Shown one piece after another: positions 1 through 6,970 of a stretch of 30,662 nt of DNA. The DNA is taken from positions 1 through 30,662 of the forward strand of contig CAAENA010000046.1 of NCBI GenBank assembly GCA_900757205.1. The letters are read 5' to 3'. Position 1 is the stretch's first letter; each line of letters opens with the position of its first letter. The notes beneath the pieces were generated by a model. The model was not told the origin of the DNA, did not search any database, and was given only the letters and a program-made list of their open reading frames with translations. This DNA comes from an uncultured Collinsella sp. GTDB lineage: Bacteria > Actinomycetota > Coriobacteriia > Coriobacteriales > Coriobacteriaceae. The position numbers and the translations under genes were made by a program.

Positions 1-83
1 GCTGACAAGGCGCGCAGCAATGTTGCCGCCGCACGCCATGCATAAGTTTAGCGGTTTGTTGAATCGAGCGGCCCATCGCAGCC

Positions 84-1625
84 CTACTGTGCGGTACTGA
101 GCGAGCGCCTGACTGCATCACACCAGCCCGCAAGGTTTTGCTCGCGGCGCTCGGCGGACATGTGGGGAAGGAAGGTCCTAACGATCTGGGCATTTTGCTC
201 CAGCTCTTCCAGGTCTTCCCAATAGCCGACGGCAAGACCCGCCAAGTACGCGGCACCGATTGCCGTGGTCTCCACCGTCTCGCATTGCAGCACGGGGATA
301 TCCAGCAGGTCGGCCTGGAATTGCATGATGAACTCGTTGCGCGAGGCACCGCCATCGACAGACAGGCGCTCGATCGAAAGCCCCACGTCCTGCTCCATGG
401 CGCGCAGCACGTCGTAGCTCTGATATGCCATGGATTCGCAGGCGGCACGTACGATGGTCGCACGGCTCGAGGCGCCGGTCAGACCGCACACGATACCGCG
501 GGCATGCGGGTCCCACCAGGGAGCGCCCAGACCCGCAAAGGCGGGAACGAAGTAGCAGCCCTCGTTGTCGCTAATCGAAGCGGCGAGTTGTGCCGACTCG
601 CTCACGCTCGAGATGATGCCCATGTTGTTGCGAAGCCAGTTCATGGTGGAACCGGCAGCAAAGATGGAGCCCTCGAGCGCATAGCTGATCTTCCCGTTCG
701 CAGCGATACCGATGGTGGAGACCAGACCGTTCTTGGATTCGACGATCTCGTCGCCGGTGTTCATGAGCATAAAGCAGCCCGTGCCATAGGTGTTTTTGGT
801 CTGGCCGGGATGGAAGCAGCAGTGACCGAACAGCGACGCCTGCTGGTCGCCCGCCACACCCATGATGGGCGGCATGTTGGTCATGATGTCGCTCGCGACG
901 CGGCCGTAGTCACCCGAGCTCCAGCGAACCTCGGGCATCATGGAACGTGGAACGTCAAAGAGCGCCAGCAGGTCGTCGTCCCAATCGAGCGTATGGATAT
1001 TAAAGAGTGCCGTGCGGCTGGCATTGGTGTAGTCGGTGGCAAAGACCTGGCCGCCGGTGAGGTTGTAGATGAGCCAGGTGTCGATGGTGCCAAACATGAG
1101 GTCGCCCGCCGCCGCGCTCTCGCGTGCGCCGTCGACGTTGTCGAGAATCCACTGTACCTTGGAGGCCGAGAAATACGGGTCGAGCGTGAGTCCCGTACGG
1201 GAGCGCACCAGCTCCTCGCAACCCTGTTCAACCAACGCGTCGATTGCCGGCGCGGTACGGCGGCACTGCCATACGATGGCGTTATAGATCGGCTGACCGC
1301 TCACGCGGTCCCAGACCACCGTGGTCTCGCGCTGGTTGGAGATGCCGATGGCGGCAATGCGGTCGGAGTGGATACCGCTCTTAAACTGGACTTCCATCAT
1401 GACGGCGATCTGGCTGGCAAGGACCGCCATGGGGTCTTGCTCCACCCAACCGGGACGCGGAAAACTGGTTTTGACGCTGCGACGTGCCTGCGCGACGATG
1501 CATCCGTACTCGTCGACGATGGTCGCAAGTACCGAGGTGGTGCCGCAGTCGAGCGCCATGATGTAGGAACCGCCAAAGTTAAACGAGGCGTCTTCCACAC
1601 CCAGGCTACCTAGATTCAACGACAT
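84..1625 (-). CDS. glpK: Glycerol kinase
   Basis: ATP-dependent glycerol kinase of the FGGY family, producing sn-glycerol 3-phosphate from glycerol in the cytoplasm. The N-terminal phosphate-binding stretch MALDCGTTS, the ISNQRETTVVWD and NAIVWQCRR stretches, GTIDTWLIYNLTGG, GVAGDQQASLFGH, KNTYGTGCF and the C-terminal VDGGASRNEFIMQFQADLL are all typical of GlpK, and the length (513 aa) is close to the usual 500. The start at 1625 is chosen because GAAAGG lies about 9 nt upstream. It gives about 22 residues before the family's usual start at Met23, which has no clear ribosome binding site. It lies 13 nt downstream of the YrdC-like gene, so the two are probably co-transcribed. No glpF or glpD is visible nearby. 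Confidence 0.95.
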   Translation of the reverse strand: MSLNLGSLGVEDASFNFGGSYIMALDCGTTSVLATIVDEYGCIVAQARRSVKTSFPRPGWVEQDPMAVLASQIAVMMEVQFKSGIHSDRIAAIGISNQRETTVVWDRVSGQPIYNAIVWQCRRTAPAIDALVEQGCEELVRSRTGLTLDPYFSASKVQWILDNVDGARESAAAGDLMFGTIDTWLIYNLTGGQVFATDYTNASRTALFNIHTLDWDDDLLALFDVPRSMMPEVRWSSGDYGRVASDIMTNMPPIMGVAGDQQASLFGHCCFHPGQTKNTYGTGCFMLMNTGDEIVESKNGLVSTIGIAANGKISYALEGSIFAAGSTMNWLRNNMGIISSVSESAQLAASISDNEGCYFVPAFAGLGAPWWDPHARGIVCGLTGASSRATIVRAACESMAYQSYDVLRAMEQDVGLSIERLSVDGGASRNEFIMQFQADLLDIPVLQCETVETTAIGAAYLAGLAVGYWEDLEELEQNAQIVRTFLPHMSAERREQNLAGWCDAVRRSLSTAQ

Positions 1626-1638
1626 CGCTTACACCTTT

Positions 1639-2382
1639 CTATTGCATCGGGTCGGACAGGACCCGTTCGATCTCTGACGCGGGAAGTGCGCCTTGGCGCA
1701 GGATCTGGAGCCCGCCGTGCTGGAACGACACGATGGTCGAGGCGTCGCGACACGGGGTCTCACCGGCGTCGACGGCAACATCGACCCCCTCCAGGATGCG
1801 ACCCTCGACGGCGGCAAAGCTTGCCGGCGAGGGCGCGCCGTGCGTATTGGCGCTCGTGCAGGCAAGGGGACTGCCGCAGGCGCGGATGAGCGCCTGGACC
1901 ACGGGAGAGGCCGAAGCGCGCAGGGCCACGGTGTCGTCGGCAGCACGCATAAAGGTCGGCACGCAGGGGGCTGCCTTAATCACGATAGTCAGGGCTCCCG
2001 GCCAGCATCGTCGCGCGAGTACGCGGGCATCTTCCGGGATATCCACGCCATAGCGGTCGAGCGCTTCGACGCCATCGACCAGCCAAGCGACGGTTTGCGT
2101 GAGTTCACGTTGCTTGAGAGTGAAGATGCGGCGGTAGCCGGTACCGAGCGCAGGGACCGCGGCGCCATTGACGGTGGCTTGCGGGTCGCGCGGCCACGAG
2201 GGGGATTCGCTTGTGTCTTGGGGTACGGCGTCCGAGAAGGCATTGACTGCCACGGCGACGCCATAGACGGTCTCGGTCGGGATCAGGGCCAGTCCGCCAC
2301 AGCCGAGTACCTCGGCCGTACGCTCAACGGCAAGCCGATGCGGCTCGCGCGCTCCCTCGTATACCCGATAGACCGTCTGCAT
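1639..2382 (-). CDS. YrdC/TsaC-like threonylcarbamoyl-AMP synthase with an insertion
   Basis: YrdC-domain protein, probably the enzyme that makes threonylcarbamoyl-AMP from Thr, bicarbonate and ATP for tRNA t6A37 modification. Family landmarks are GGLALIPTETVYGVA (about residues 29-43), RCWPGALTIVIKA, VALRASASPVVQALI, CTSANTHGAPSP and RDASTIVSF. At 247 aa it is a YrdC-only protein without the C-terminal Sua5 domain. Where family members normally run straight from the TVYG strand into an LKGRP-type loop, this one has about 30 extra residues rich in Pro, Ser and Ala, and the loop reads LKQRE. That makes activity likely but not certain. No strong ribosome binding site is seen before the ATG; an AAGGGG lies about 13 nt upstream. 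It is the first gene of a probable pair with glpK. Confidence 0.8.
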   Translation of the reverse strand: MQTVYRVYEGAREPHRLAVERTAEVLGCGGLALIPTETVYGVAVAVNAFSDAVPQDTSESPSWPRDPQATVNGAAVPALGTGYRRIFTLKQRELTQTVAWLVDGVEALDRYGVDIPEDARVLARRCWPGALTIVIKAAPCVPTFMRAADDTVALRASASPVVQALIRACGSPLACTSANTHGAPSPASFAAVEGRILEGVDVAVDAGETPCRDASTIVSFQHGGLQILRQGALPASEIERVLSDPMQ

Positions 2383-2516
2383 GTGTATGCCAGCCCCTTA
2401 CGCTCTGGTGCAAGTTTGTTTACTGAGGGGCATTCTCGCACGAAACGTTCAATCCATTTGCCCACAGCGCATGTTGGTTTGGTGAGCGGCTCTAGTAGTC
2501 GGTGAAAGTGAGGGGG

Positions 2517-2963
2517 TTATTGGACTGCGACGAACTTCTTTGGCCTGCCGGCGTGGCGTTCTTGGGCGGCGTAGCGCTCGATGCTGTCTATCGTTATCAT
2601 CCGACGGCCGTCGACGAGTTCAACATCGAGCTTTCCTGCTTTGACCAGCGCGGTAATCCGCGGAGCGGAGACTTTGAGGTCCAGCGCTGCGTCTTTAAAT
2701 GTTCGGCACGCCGCTTCCCGAGCGTCCTCGTGGTCGATTTCGACCGAAAGGGCCACGACCTCGGCCGAGCGTTCGTACCCCGCCGGAGTCAAACCGTTGT
2801 TGAGGTCATCGGCCAAAAACGCCATCAGCGCCTCGGTGGCATGGGCAATAGCTTCTTCGCGTGTATCGCCATCGGCAAAGGCGCCGGGAATCTGCGGGAA
2901 GCTGGCGCAGTAACCGTCGTCTTCTTTTATGAGAACGCAGTCATAGGTAAATCGCTGCCTCAT
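2517..2963 (-). CDS. hicB: HicB-family antitoxin
   Basis: Antitoxin of a type II HicAB module, expected to bind and inhibit the HicA mRNA interferase and repress its own operon. The N-terminal half (RQRFTYDCVLIKEDDGYCASFPQ, with GDTREEAIAHATEAL) is the HicB partial RNase-H-like fold. The C-terminal half (about residues 80-148, SAPRITALVKAGKL through GRRMITIDSIERYAAQ) looks like a helix-turn-helix DNA-binding domain. The start at 2963 is chosen over an in-frame ATG 45 nt upstream because GGAGG sits 4 nt before it and because the upstream stretch is the end of hicA. It begins 11 nt after the ancestral hicA stop, in the normal toxin-first order. The gene appears intact although its toxin partner is frameshifted. 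Confidence 0.85.
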   Translation of the reverse strand: MRQRFTYDCVLIKEDDGYCASFPQIPGAFADGDTREEAIAHATEALMAFLADDLNNGLTPAGYERSAEVVALSVEIDHEDAREAACRTFKDAALDLKVSAPRITALVKAGKLDVELVDGRRMITIDSIERYAAQERHAGRPKKFVAVQ

Positions 2964-2974
2964 TTTGCCTCCAA

Positions 2975-3194
2975 CTACCATCCAGCTTGGCGACGAATAC
3001 TTGCCCACGTGCCCTTCTTTGGTCGATCACCACCAGAGCCGTTCACGGTGACAACGCGGTCACCAGAAACATACTTAGCATGGCTACCGACTTGCGCGAC
3101 CTTCACGAATCCATCGTGCTTGAACTTGCGCGACCTTCACGAATCCATCGTGCTTGAGTAGGGCAATGATTTCCCGAAAGGTAGGAGGTTGCAT
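2975..3194 (-). pseudogene. hicA: HicA toxin gene, frameshifted by a 34-bp tandem duplication
   Basis: HicA is a small double-stranded-RNA-binding-fold mRNA interferase. No intact ORF is present here. Starting from the ATG at 3194 (AGAGG 7 nt upstream), the reading frame begins MQPPTFREIIALLKHDG and enters a perfect 34-bp tandem repeat; 34 is not a multiple of 3, so translation stops after 36 residues. Removing one repeat copy restores a 61-residue protein ending at 2975 that contains VGSHAKYVSGDRVVTV (with the catalytic-type His) and PKKGTWASIRRQAGW, the standard HicA ending. Restored length and position directly before hicB fit the family exactly. An alternative start at 3215 exists in the same frame. 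The copy present is predicted to be non-toxic unless one repeat is lost. Confidence 0.9.
3090..3157. repeat. Perfect 34-bp tandem duplication inside hicA
   Basis: Two identical 34-bp units at 3090-3123 and 3124-3157 adjoin with no spacer. The flanking bases differ, so the duplication is exactly 34 bp. It lies inside the HicA coding sequence and shifts its frame by +1. Absence of any mismatch between copies indicates a recent event. Confidence 0.97.
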
Positions 3195-3218
3195 GGGCCG
3201 ACCTCTTTCAGCCATCCT

Positions 3219-3240
3219 AATTATAAACTACTTTATAATT
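3219..3240. promoter_or_regulatory. Perfect AT-rich dyad upstream of hicAB, candidate operator
   Basis: AATTATAAA and TTTATAATT form a perfect 9-bp inverted repeat separated by 4 nt, directly upstream of the hicA start region. HicB and HicAB complexes repress their own promoters by binding inverted repeats, so this is the best operator candidate. The sequence TATAAT within one arm could also be the -10 hexamer, which would place the operator on the promoter. The functional role is inferred. Confidence 0.6.
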
Positions 3241-3262
3241 TCTGCTAACCAGTTAATAAATA

Positions 3263-4513
3263 TTACTGGCGCTGCTTGGGCTCGGTGACGATGGCCCGAA
3301 CGATGCGGGGGCGATCGGTGAGGTCGTGGACGATACGCACGTCCGAAAGGCCCGCTTGGCGACAGAGCTCGGCCGCGGCGTCGAGGGCGCCCTCGTAGAG
3401 CTCGCAAGCAAACAGGCCGCCGGCGCCCAGCATATAGGGTGCCGCATTGAGCAGACGGCGGAAGATGTCCAGGCCGTCGGCACCGCCCTCGAGAGCCAAA
3501 TCGGGCTCAAAGTCCTTGACCTCGTGCGGCAGCGAGCGCATGACGTCGGTCGGGATGTAGGGTGGGTTGGAGACGAGCACGTCGAAGGTGCCCCACTCGT
3601 CGTGGGGAATGGAGCTCACCAGGTTGGTGAGGCTGAAGGCAACCTCATCTGCCGTGAGGCCGAGCGCGTCGCGGTTTTTGGTGGCCAGATCGATAGCGCG
3701 CGGCTCGATATCGGTGGCGGTGCAGGTGACATGGCCGCGGCGCTCCCAGGCAAGGGAGAGCGAAATGCAGCCTGTGCCGCAACCGACCTCGAGAACGCGA
3801 GCGATACGGGGCTCGACCGGAGCGGGCGCGGCGGCATCCTGAGCTGAAGCCGTCTCCTGGTCGGCACCCTCGCTGGCGATGCCGTATTCGTCGAGCTCGG
3901 GCTCGGCGGCTTCCGCAGTCTCGGCTTCCGCCGCCTGCGCAGCGGCTTGTTCGGCCTCGCGGTCGGCCAGTTCCTCGGCATAGGCGCGGCTGCCCAGCAC
4001 ATCGCCGCCTAGCGCCGCCTCGTCGGCAGCTGTGAGGTTGGCGGCACGGCGCTCGGCCGTCGCTCGCTCGTCGGCCAATGCGGCTTCGGATTTGCGCGCT
4101 TCCTCGACCTCATCGTTCCAAGGCAGCTCAACGCGCTGACGGGCGACAGCCTCGGGGCTCAGCACCTCGGCATCCAGATAATTAAGGACTTCCTCGACGA
4201 GCATCTCGGTCTCGGGACGCGGAATGAGCACACCGGGGGCGCACGCGACATCGATCATGCGAAACTGCGTGCTGCCCGTGATGTATTGCAGCGGCTCGCC
4301 CTTAGCGCGACGAACGACGGCCGCATGCATGGTCTCGAGCTGGGCCGCGTTAAGCGTCTCGTCCATACGCATATATAGGTCAATGCGCGCCAGGCCCGTG
4401 GCGGCGCACAGCAGCCACTCGGCAGAAAGACGGGGGTGCTCCTCGCCGCGCTCGGCCAGGTACTCCTTGGTCCACTCGAGACAACGCTTGATGGTCCAAA
4501 TCTCGTTTGCCAT
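3263..4513 (-). CDS. prmC: Release-factor glutamine N5-methyltransferase with a large low-complexity insertion
   Basis: SAM-dependent enzyme that methylates the Gln of the GGQ motif in RF1 and RF2. Visible are the N-terminal helical domain (residues 1-75), LIPRPETEMLVEEVL (96-110), the SAM motif VLEVGCGTG (240-248), the substrate motif NPPY (316-319), and EGGADGLDIFRRLL (342-354). The start at 4513 follows a GGGAGGG-type site; a longer frame to 4588 adds residues unlike the family. The usual length is about 280 residues; this protein has 416. The excess is an Ala/Glu-rich segment at about residues 113-235 between the PRPETE motif and the SAM motif, probably a charged helix or disordered linker. 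Its substrate gene prfA lies upstream on the same strand but is separated by a repeat-rich gap. Confidence 0.92.
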   Translation of the reverse strand: MANEIWTIKRCLEWTKEYLAERGEEHPRLSAEWLLCAATGLARIDLYMRMDETLNAAQLETMHAAVVRRAKGEPLQYITGSTQFRMIDVACAPGVLIPRPETEMLVEEVLNYLDAEVLSPEAVARQRVELPWNDEVEEARKSEAALADERATAERRAANLTAADEAALGGDVLGSRAYAEELADREAEQAAAQAAEAETAEAAEPELDEYGIASEGADQETASAQDAAAPAPVEPRIARVLEVGCGTGCISLSLAWERRGHVTCTATDIEPRAIDLATKNRDALGLTADEVAFSLTNLVSSIPHDEWGTFDVLVSNPPYIPTDVMRSLPHEVKDFEPDLALEGGADGLDIFRRLLNAAPYMLGAGGLFACELYEGALDAAAELCRQAGLSDVRIVHDLTDRPRIVRAIVTEPKQRQ

Positions 4514-4561
4514 GGGGCCCTCCCCTCTTAAGCGCCGGACGGCGCGCGAATGTCGGAGCAG

Positions 4562-4588
4562 ATTGTAAGCGAGGCCAGCGCTTGGCAA
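4562..4588 (-). promoter_or_regulatory. Possible promoter of prmC
   Basis: Read on the minus strand, TTGCCA and TACAAT are separated by 15 bp, about 48 nt before the prmC ATG. The -10 match is good (5 of 6) but the spacing is short, so this is only a candidate. It would give prmC its own promoter, consistent with its separation from prfA. Confidence 0.3.
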
Positions 4589-4906
4589 GGGGCGATTGAA
4601 GGCGATTATCGAGAATCAGCCCAGAATTTTGCACCGAGCTCGCTCAAAGTGTTCATTCGCTGACGTCTAAATTTGCATTCGTCAAGCTTTTGGCAAGGTT
4701 GCCCCTAAACTGACCAATATCTAACCAAACGCTTGCCACATCGCTTGACGCGCGACGCACCAAAAATCGCCCCGCGACTTCTCGAACGATATTTTGAGCA
4801 TTATTTTCGGCGATAGACGCATGCCGATCATTGCTTTGCGCAGGTGAACGGCTCAATAACTATCAAAGCAGATTGAATAACATCCCAAAGCAATGTACCC
4901 AACCTA
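4589..4906. other. Intergenic region between prmC and the prfA-side repeats
   Basis: This stretch is more AT-rich than the neighbouring genes. A 67-codon frame crosses it on the minus strand (4653-4856), but it has no convincing ribosome binding site or recognisable motif. I see no RNA gene here. It may be decayed sequence. Confidence 0.4.
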
Positions 4907-4980
4907 GTCGTTGGACGTTCTTGTTTGACTAGTCATTTAAGAACGTCCCCAACGACTACTCATTTAAGTCTGTCCCCAAT
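4907..4980. repeat. Palindromic repeat with a degenerate 27-bp tandem unit
   Basis: GGACGTTCTT (4913-4922) and AAGAACGTCC (4939-4948) are perfect inverted arms around a central TGACTAGTCA, itself a palindrome. The outer AGTCGTTG and CAACGACT extend the symmetry with a 2-nt slip. The right half is followed by a degenerate second copy: 4927-4953 and 4954-4980 match at 22 of 27 positions. It resembles a REP-like element rather than a gene. Confidence 0.6.
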
Positions 4981-5005
4981 GAGTGCCCCGCCACAGGTTG
5001 AGCAT

Positions 5006-5120
5006 ACGTCAGCGAAAACGCCCCTAAGCGAGCAAGGTGACGTGAAAGAGGAGGGAAGCGTACTTCGGTACGCGACCGACGATTGAACGTCAGATTGCCG
5101 CTTAGGGGCGTTTGCAGCGT
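5006..5120. repeat. Long imperfect palindrome with a UUCG-type hairpin at its centre
   Basis: The left arm (5006-5043) and right arm (5087-5120) are inverted copies that share AACGCCCCTAAGCG and TGACGT. At the centre lies a perfect hairpin, GCGTAC-TTCG-GTACGC (5058-5073). Transcribed on either strand this would form a large nested stem. It lies 35 nt beyond the prfA stop codon, so it may form a 3' structure of the prfA transcript, or it may be a small non-autonomous mobile element. Confidence 0.65.
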
Positions 5121-5158
5121 CGAGCCGTTACGGCGTTTGGTAAAACGCCGTAACTTAA
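5091..5158. repeat. 68-bp dispersed repeat, copy 1
   Basis: This segment matches 30165-30232 at 66 of 68 positions in the same orientation. It contains the right arm of the long palindrome and a 12-bp perfect hairpin (arms 5127-5138 and 5143-5154, loop GGTA). Its end overlaps the prfA stop codon. The two copies have different surroundings, so the repeat unit is a discrete element. Confidence 0.9.
5127..5154 (-). terminator. Hairpin directly after prfA
   Basis: GTTACGGCGTTT pairs perfectly with AAACGCCGTAAC over a 4-nt loop, starting immediately after the prfA stop codon. No T-run follows on the minus strand, so it is not a classic intrinsic terminator. It could protect the 3' end or act with the larger palindrome downstream. 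Confidence 0.45.
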
Positions 5159-6222
5159 ACTGCTTGTGCCAGCTTCTCGGCACGCTCGGCGGCGGCGAGC
5201 GCCTCGATCACGGTGCCGAGTTGGTCGCCCAGAAGGACGCCGTTGTAGGTGGAGTTGAAACCGATGCGGTGGTCGGTCACGCGGTCCTGGGGCTGGTTGT
5301 AGGTGCGGATCTTCTCGGAACGGTTGCCGTGACCGATCTGGCTCTGGCGCTCGGCACCGAGCTCTGCCTGCTGCTTCTCGAGCTCCATCTCGTAGAGGCG
5401 GGCGCGCAGCATCTGCATGCAGACCTCGCGGTTCTGGATCTGGGAGCGCTGCTCCTGCGACTGCACCACGGTGTTGGTGGGCAGGTGGGTGATGCGCACG
5501 GCGGAGTAGGTGGTGTTAACGCACTGACCGCCAGGGCCCGAAGCGCAGTAAGTGTCGATGCGCAGGTCGGACTGGTTGATCTGGACGTCAATCTCCTCGG
5601 CCTCGGGAAGCACGGCGACGGTTGCTGTGGAGGTCTGGATGCGGCCCTGGGACTCGGTCTTGGGAACGCGCTGGACGCGGTGCACGCCGGACTCGAACTT
5701 CATGACGGAGTAGACGCGGTCGCCCTCGACCTTGAACTCGATGGACTTAAAGCCGCCGGCCTCGCTGGGGCTGGAATCGAGCACGGTGGTCTTCCAGCCG
5801 CGCGATTCGCAGAAGCGCTGGTACATCTTGTACAAGTCGCCGGCGAAGATGGCTGCCTCGTCGCCACCGGCGGCGGAGCGAATCTCGACGATGGTGTTCT
5901 TGTCGTCGTTGGGGTCACTCGGGATGAGCATGTACTTGATGTCTTCCTCGAGCTGGGGAAGCTTTTCCTCGTTCTCGGAGATGTCCATCTGGAGCATCTC
6001 CTTCTCGTCCGCATCGCTGGTGTCGCGGAGCATCTCCTTGGCGGCCTCGATGTCATCGAGCGCGCCGATGTACTCGCGCGAGGCAGCGATGAGGTCGGAC
6101 TGGTGTGCGTACTCCTTGTTGAGACGCGTGAACTCCTTGATGTCGGAGGCGACGGCCGGGTCGGAAAGCTTCTTCTCGAGCTCCTCGTAGGCCTTAATGA
6201 TCTTTTCGAGCTTGTCGCGCAT
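5155..6222 (-). CDS. prfA: Peptide chain release factor 1
   Basis: Class I release factor that reads UAA and UAG and triggers peptidyl-tRNA hydrolysis in the ribosome. The protein has the normal length (355 aa). The catalytic GGQ motif is in the context SGPGGQCVNTTYSAVRITHLPT; the codon-recognition loop reads VPKTESQG, a P-x-T motif as in RF1 and not the SPF of RF2. Domain landmarks IRSAAGGDEAAIFAGDLYKMY and HRVQRVPK are typical. The ATG at 6222 has AAAGGAG 7 nt upstream. In many bacteria prmC follows prfA directly; here 640 bp of repeats lie between them. The last codons overlap the 68-bp repeat. Confidence 0.97.
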   Translation of the reverse strand: MRDKLEKIIKAYEELEKKLSDPAVASDIKEFTRLNKEYAHQSDLIAASREYIGALDDIEAAKEMLRDTSDADEKEMLQMDISENEEKLPQLEEDIKYMLIPSDPNDDKNTIVEIRSAAGGDEAAIFAGDLYKMYQRFCESRGWKTTVLDSSPSEAGGFKSIEFKVEGDRVYSVMKFESGVHRVQRVPKTESQGRIQTSTATVAVLPEAEEIDVQINQSDLRIDTYCASGPGGQCVNTTYSAVRITHLPTNTVVQSQEQRSQIQNREVCMQMLRARLYEMELEKQQAELGAERQSQIGHGNRSEKIRTYNQPQDRVTDHRIGFNSTYNGVLLGDQLGTVIEALAAAERAEKLAQAV

Positions 6223-6560
6223 GGCGGGACTCCTTTATATGCGTGAAGGCGAAAATCGGCAGAGTTGATGGGGCGCGCGGCGCCACTGCGGGGGTAAGCC
6301 CAGCTAGAACATGTCGATCTTCAGATACATGCGCATCCCTTCGCGTATGAGGTACATAGTTGCGGTCTATCCCATACATGATAGCGTGCGCAGGCATACC
6401 TGCATATAACCCGCACGGAATGCGACAAAGGGTCAGTCTCTTTCCTTGAATACAACTTCATCCGAACGCCTCCCGCATTCATCCGCACATATACGGATAA
6501 ATTTGGGAATCCGATACCCTGAGGGCCGGATCGGCCGGCCCCGGGAGATCGGAGGACGCC
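6223..6560. other. Intergenic region upstream of prfA
   Basis: No gene is supported here. It should hold the prfA promoter, read on the minus strand; a TATCAT hexamer near 6375 is a possible -10, but no good -35 accompanies it. A short dyad, GCAGG-CATA-CCTGC, lies at 6390-6403. The right-hand part probably belongs to the decayed insertion element that follows. Confidence 0.4.
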
Positions 6561-6889
6561 ATGTCCGGAAAGGGCGGGAAGGGCGCCGCGAGGGCGGTCC
6601 CGAGGACCCACGGCAGGCTCACCGGGTACGAGCGGGACACGGTCCAGAGGATGCTGAAGCGCAGGGTTCGCTCGGCCACTTCCTCGAGAGGTTCAAGGGC
6701 GTATCGACCCGCAGGCTCCACAGCTGCCTGATGTGGTTCAGATGGCTGCGCGAGGCCGCACGCGTCGGGAACAGGACGTCGCTCATGCGCGAGCAGCTCG
6801 ACGACGGGCGCTACGAAAAGATCCGGAAGAAGATGATGGAGCCGGAGTACGAGTTCCATCTGGAGCCGGACGTGCAAACGGCGGGTTAA
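6561..6889 (+). pseudogene. Decayed transposase, IS1595-like C-terminal fragment
   Basis: The frame ending at 6889 contains LGHFLERFKGVSTRRLHSCL and a W-x-x-WL stretch, followed by LDDGRYEKIRKKMMEPEYEF. The FKGVSTxxL core resembles the C-terminal end of IS1595-superfamily transposases, which have a helix after the last catalytic residue. The fragment covers only about 70 residues of a protein that should be near 300. A separate frame opens at 6561 with a GGAGG site (MSGKGGKGAARAVPRTHGRL) and runs into a stop near 6720; the two frames may be the ends of one gene joined by an internal deletion with a frame change. No terminal inverted repeats could be defined. The assignment rests on a short motif and is moderately uncertain. 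Confidence 0.5.
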
Positions 6890-6903
6890 CATAGCCTTTC
6901 ACC

Positions 6904-6926
6904 AAAAAGGGCGAGCGGCCGCGCCC
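6904..6926 (-). terminator. Rho-independent terminator of the large surface protein gene
   Basis: On the minus strand GGGCG and CGCCC form the base of a GC-rich stem followed by TTTTT, 45 nt after the stop codon of the surface protein gene. Confidence 0.7.
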
Positions 6927-6970
6927 TGCGACCACCCGCCCTCAATCAAAGCCCTTCTCGGCCGCCGTAG

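Noticed and set aside
1..83. The end of another gene at the left edge
   Set aside because: Too short to support any coding call; no stop codon context or terminator could be assigned.
4653..4856. A 67-codon frame between prmC and prfA
   Set aside because: No ribosome binding site, no motif, and ordinary chance length for this base composition.
5083..6246. A 387-codon open frame opposite prfA
   Set aside because: Its Leu/Val/Gly/Asp/His-rich composition is typical of an antisense shadow, and prfA on the other strand is unambiguous.
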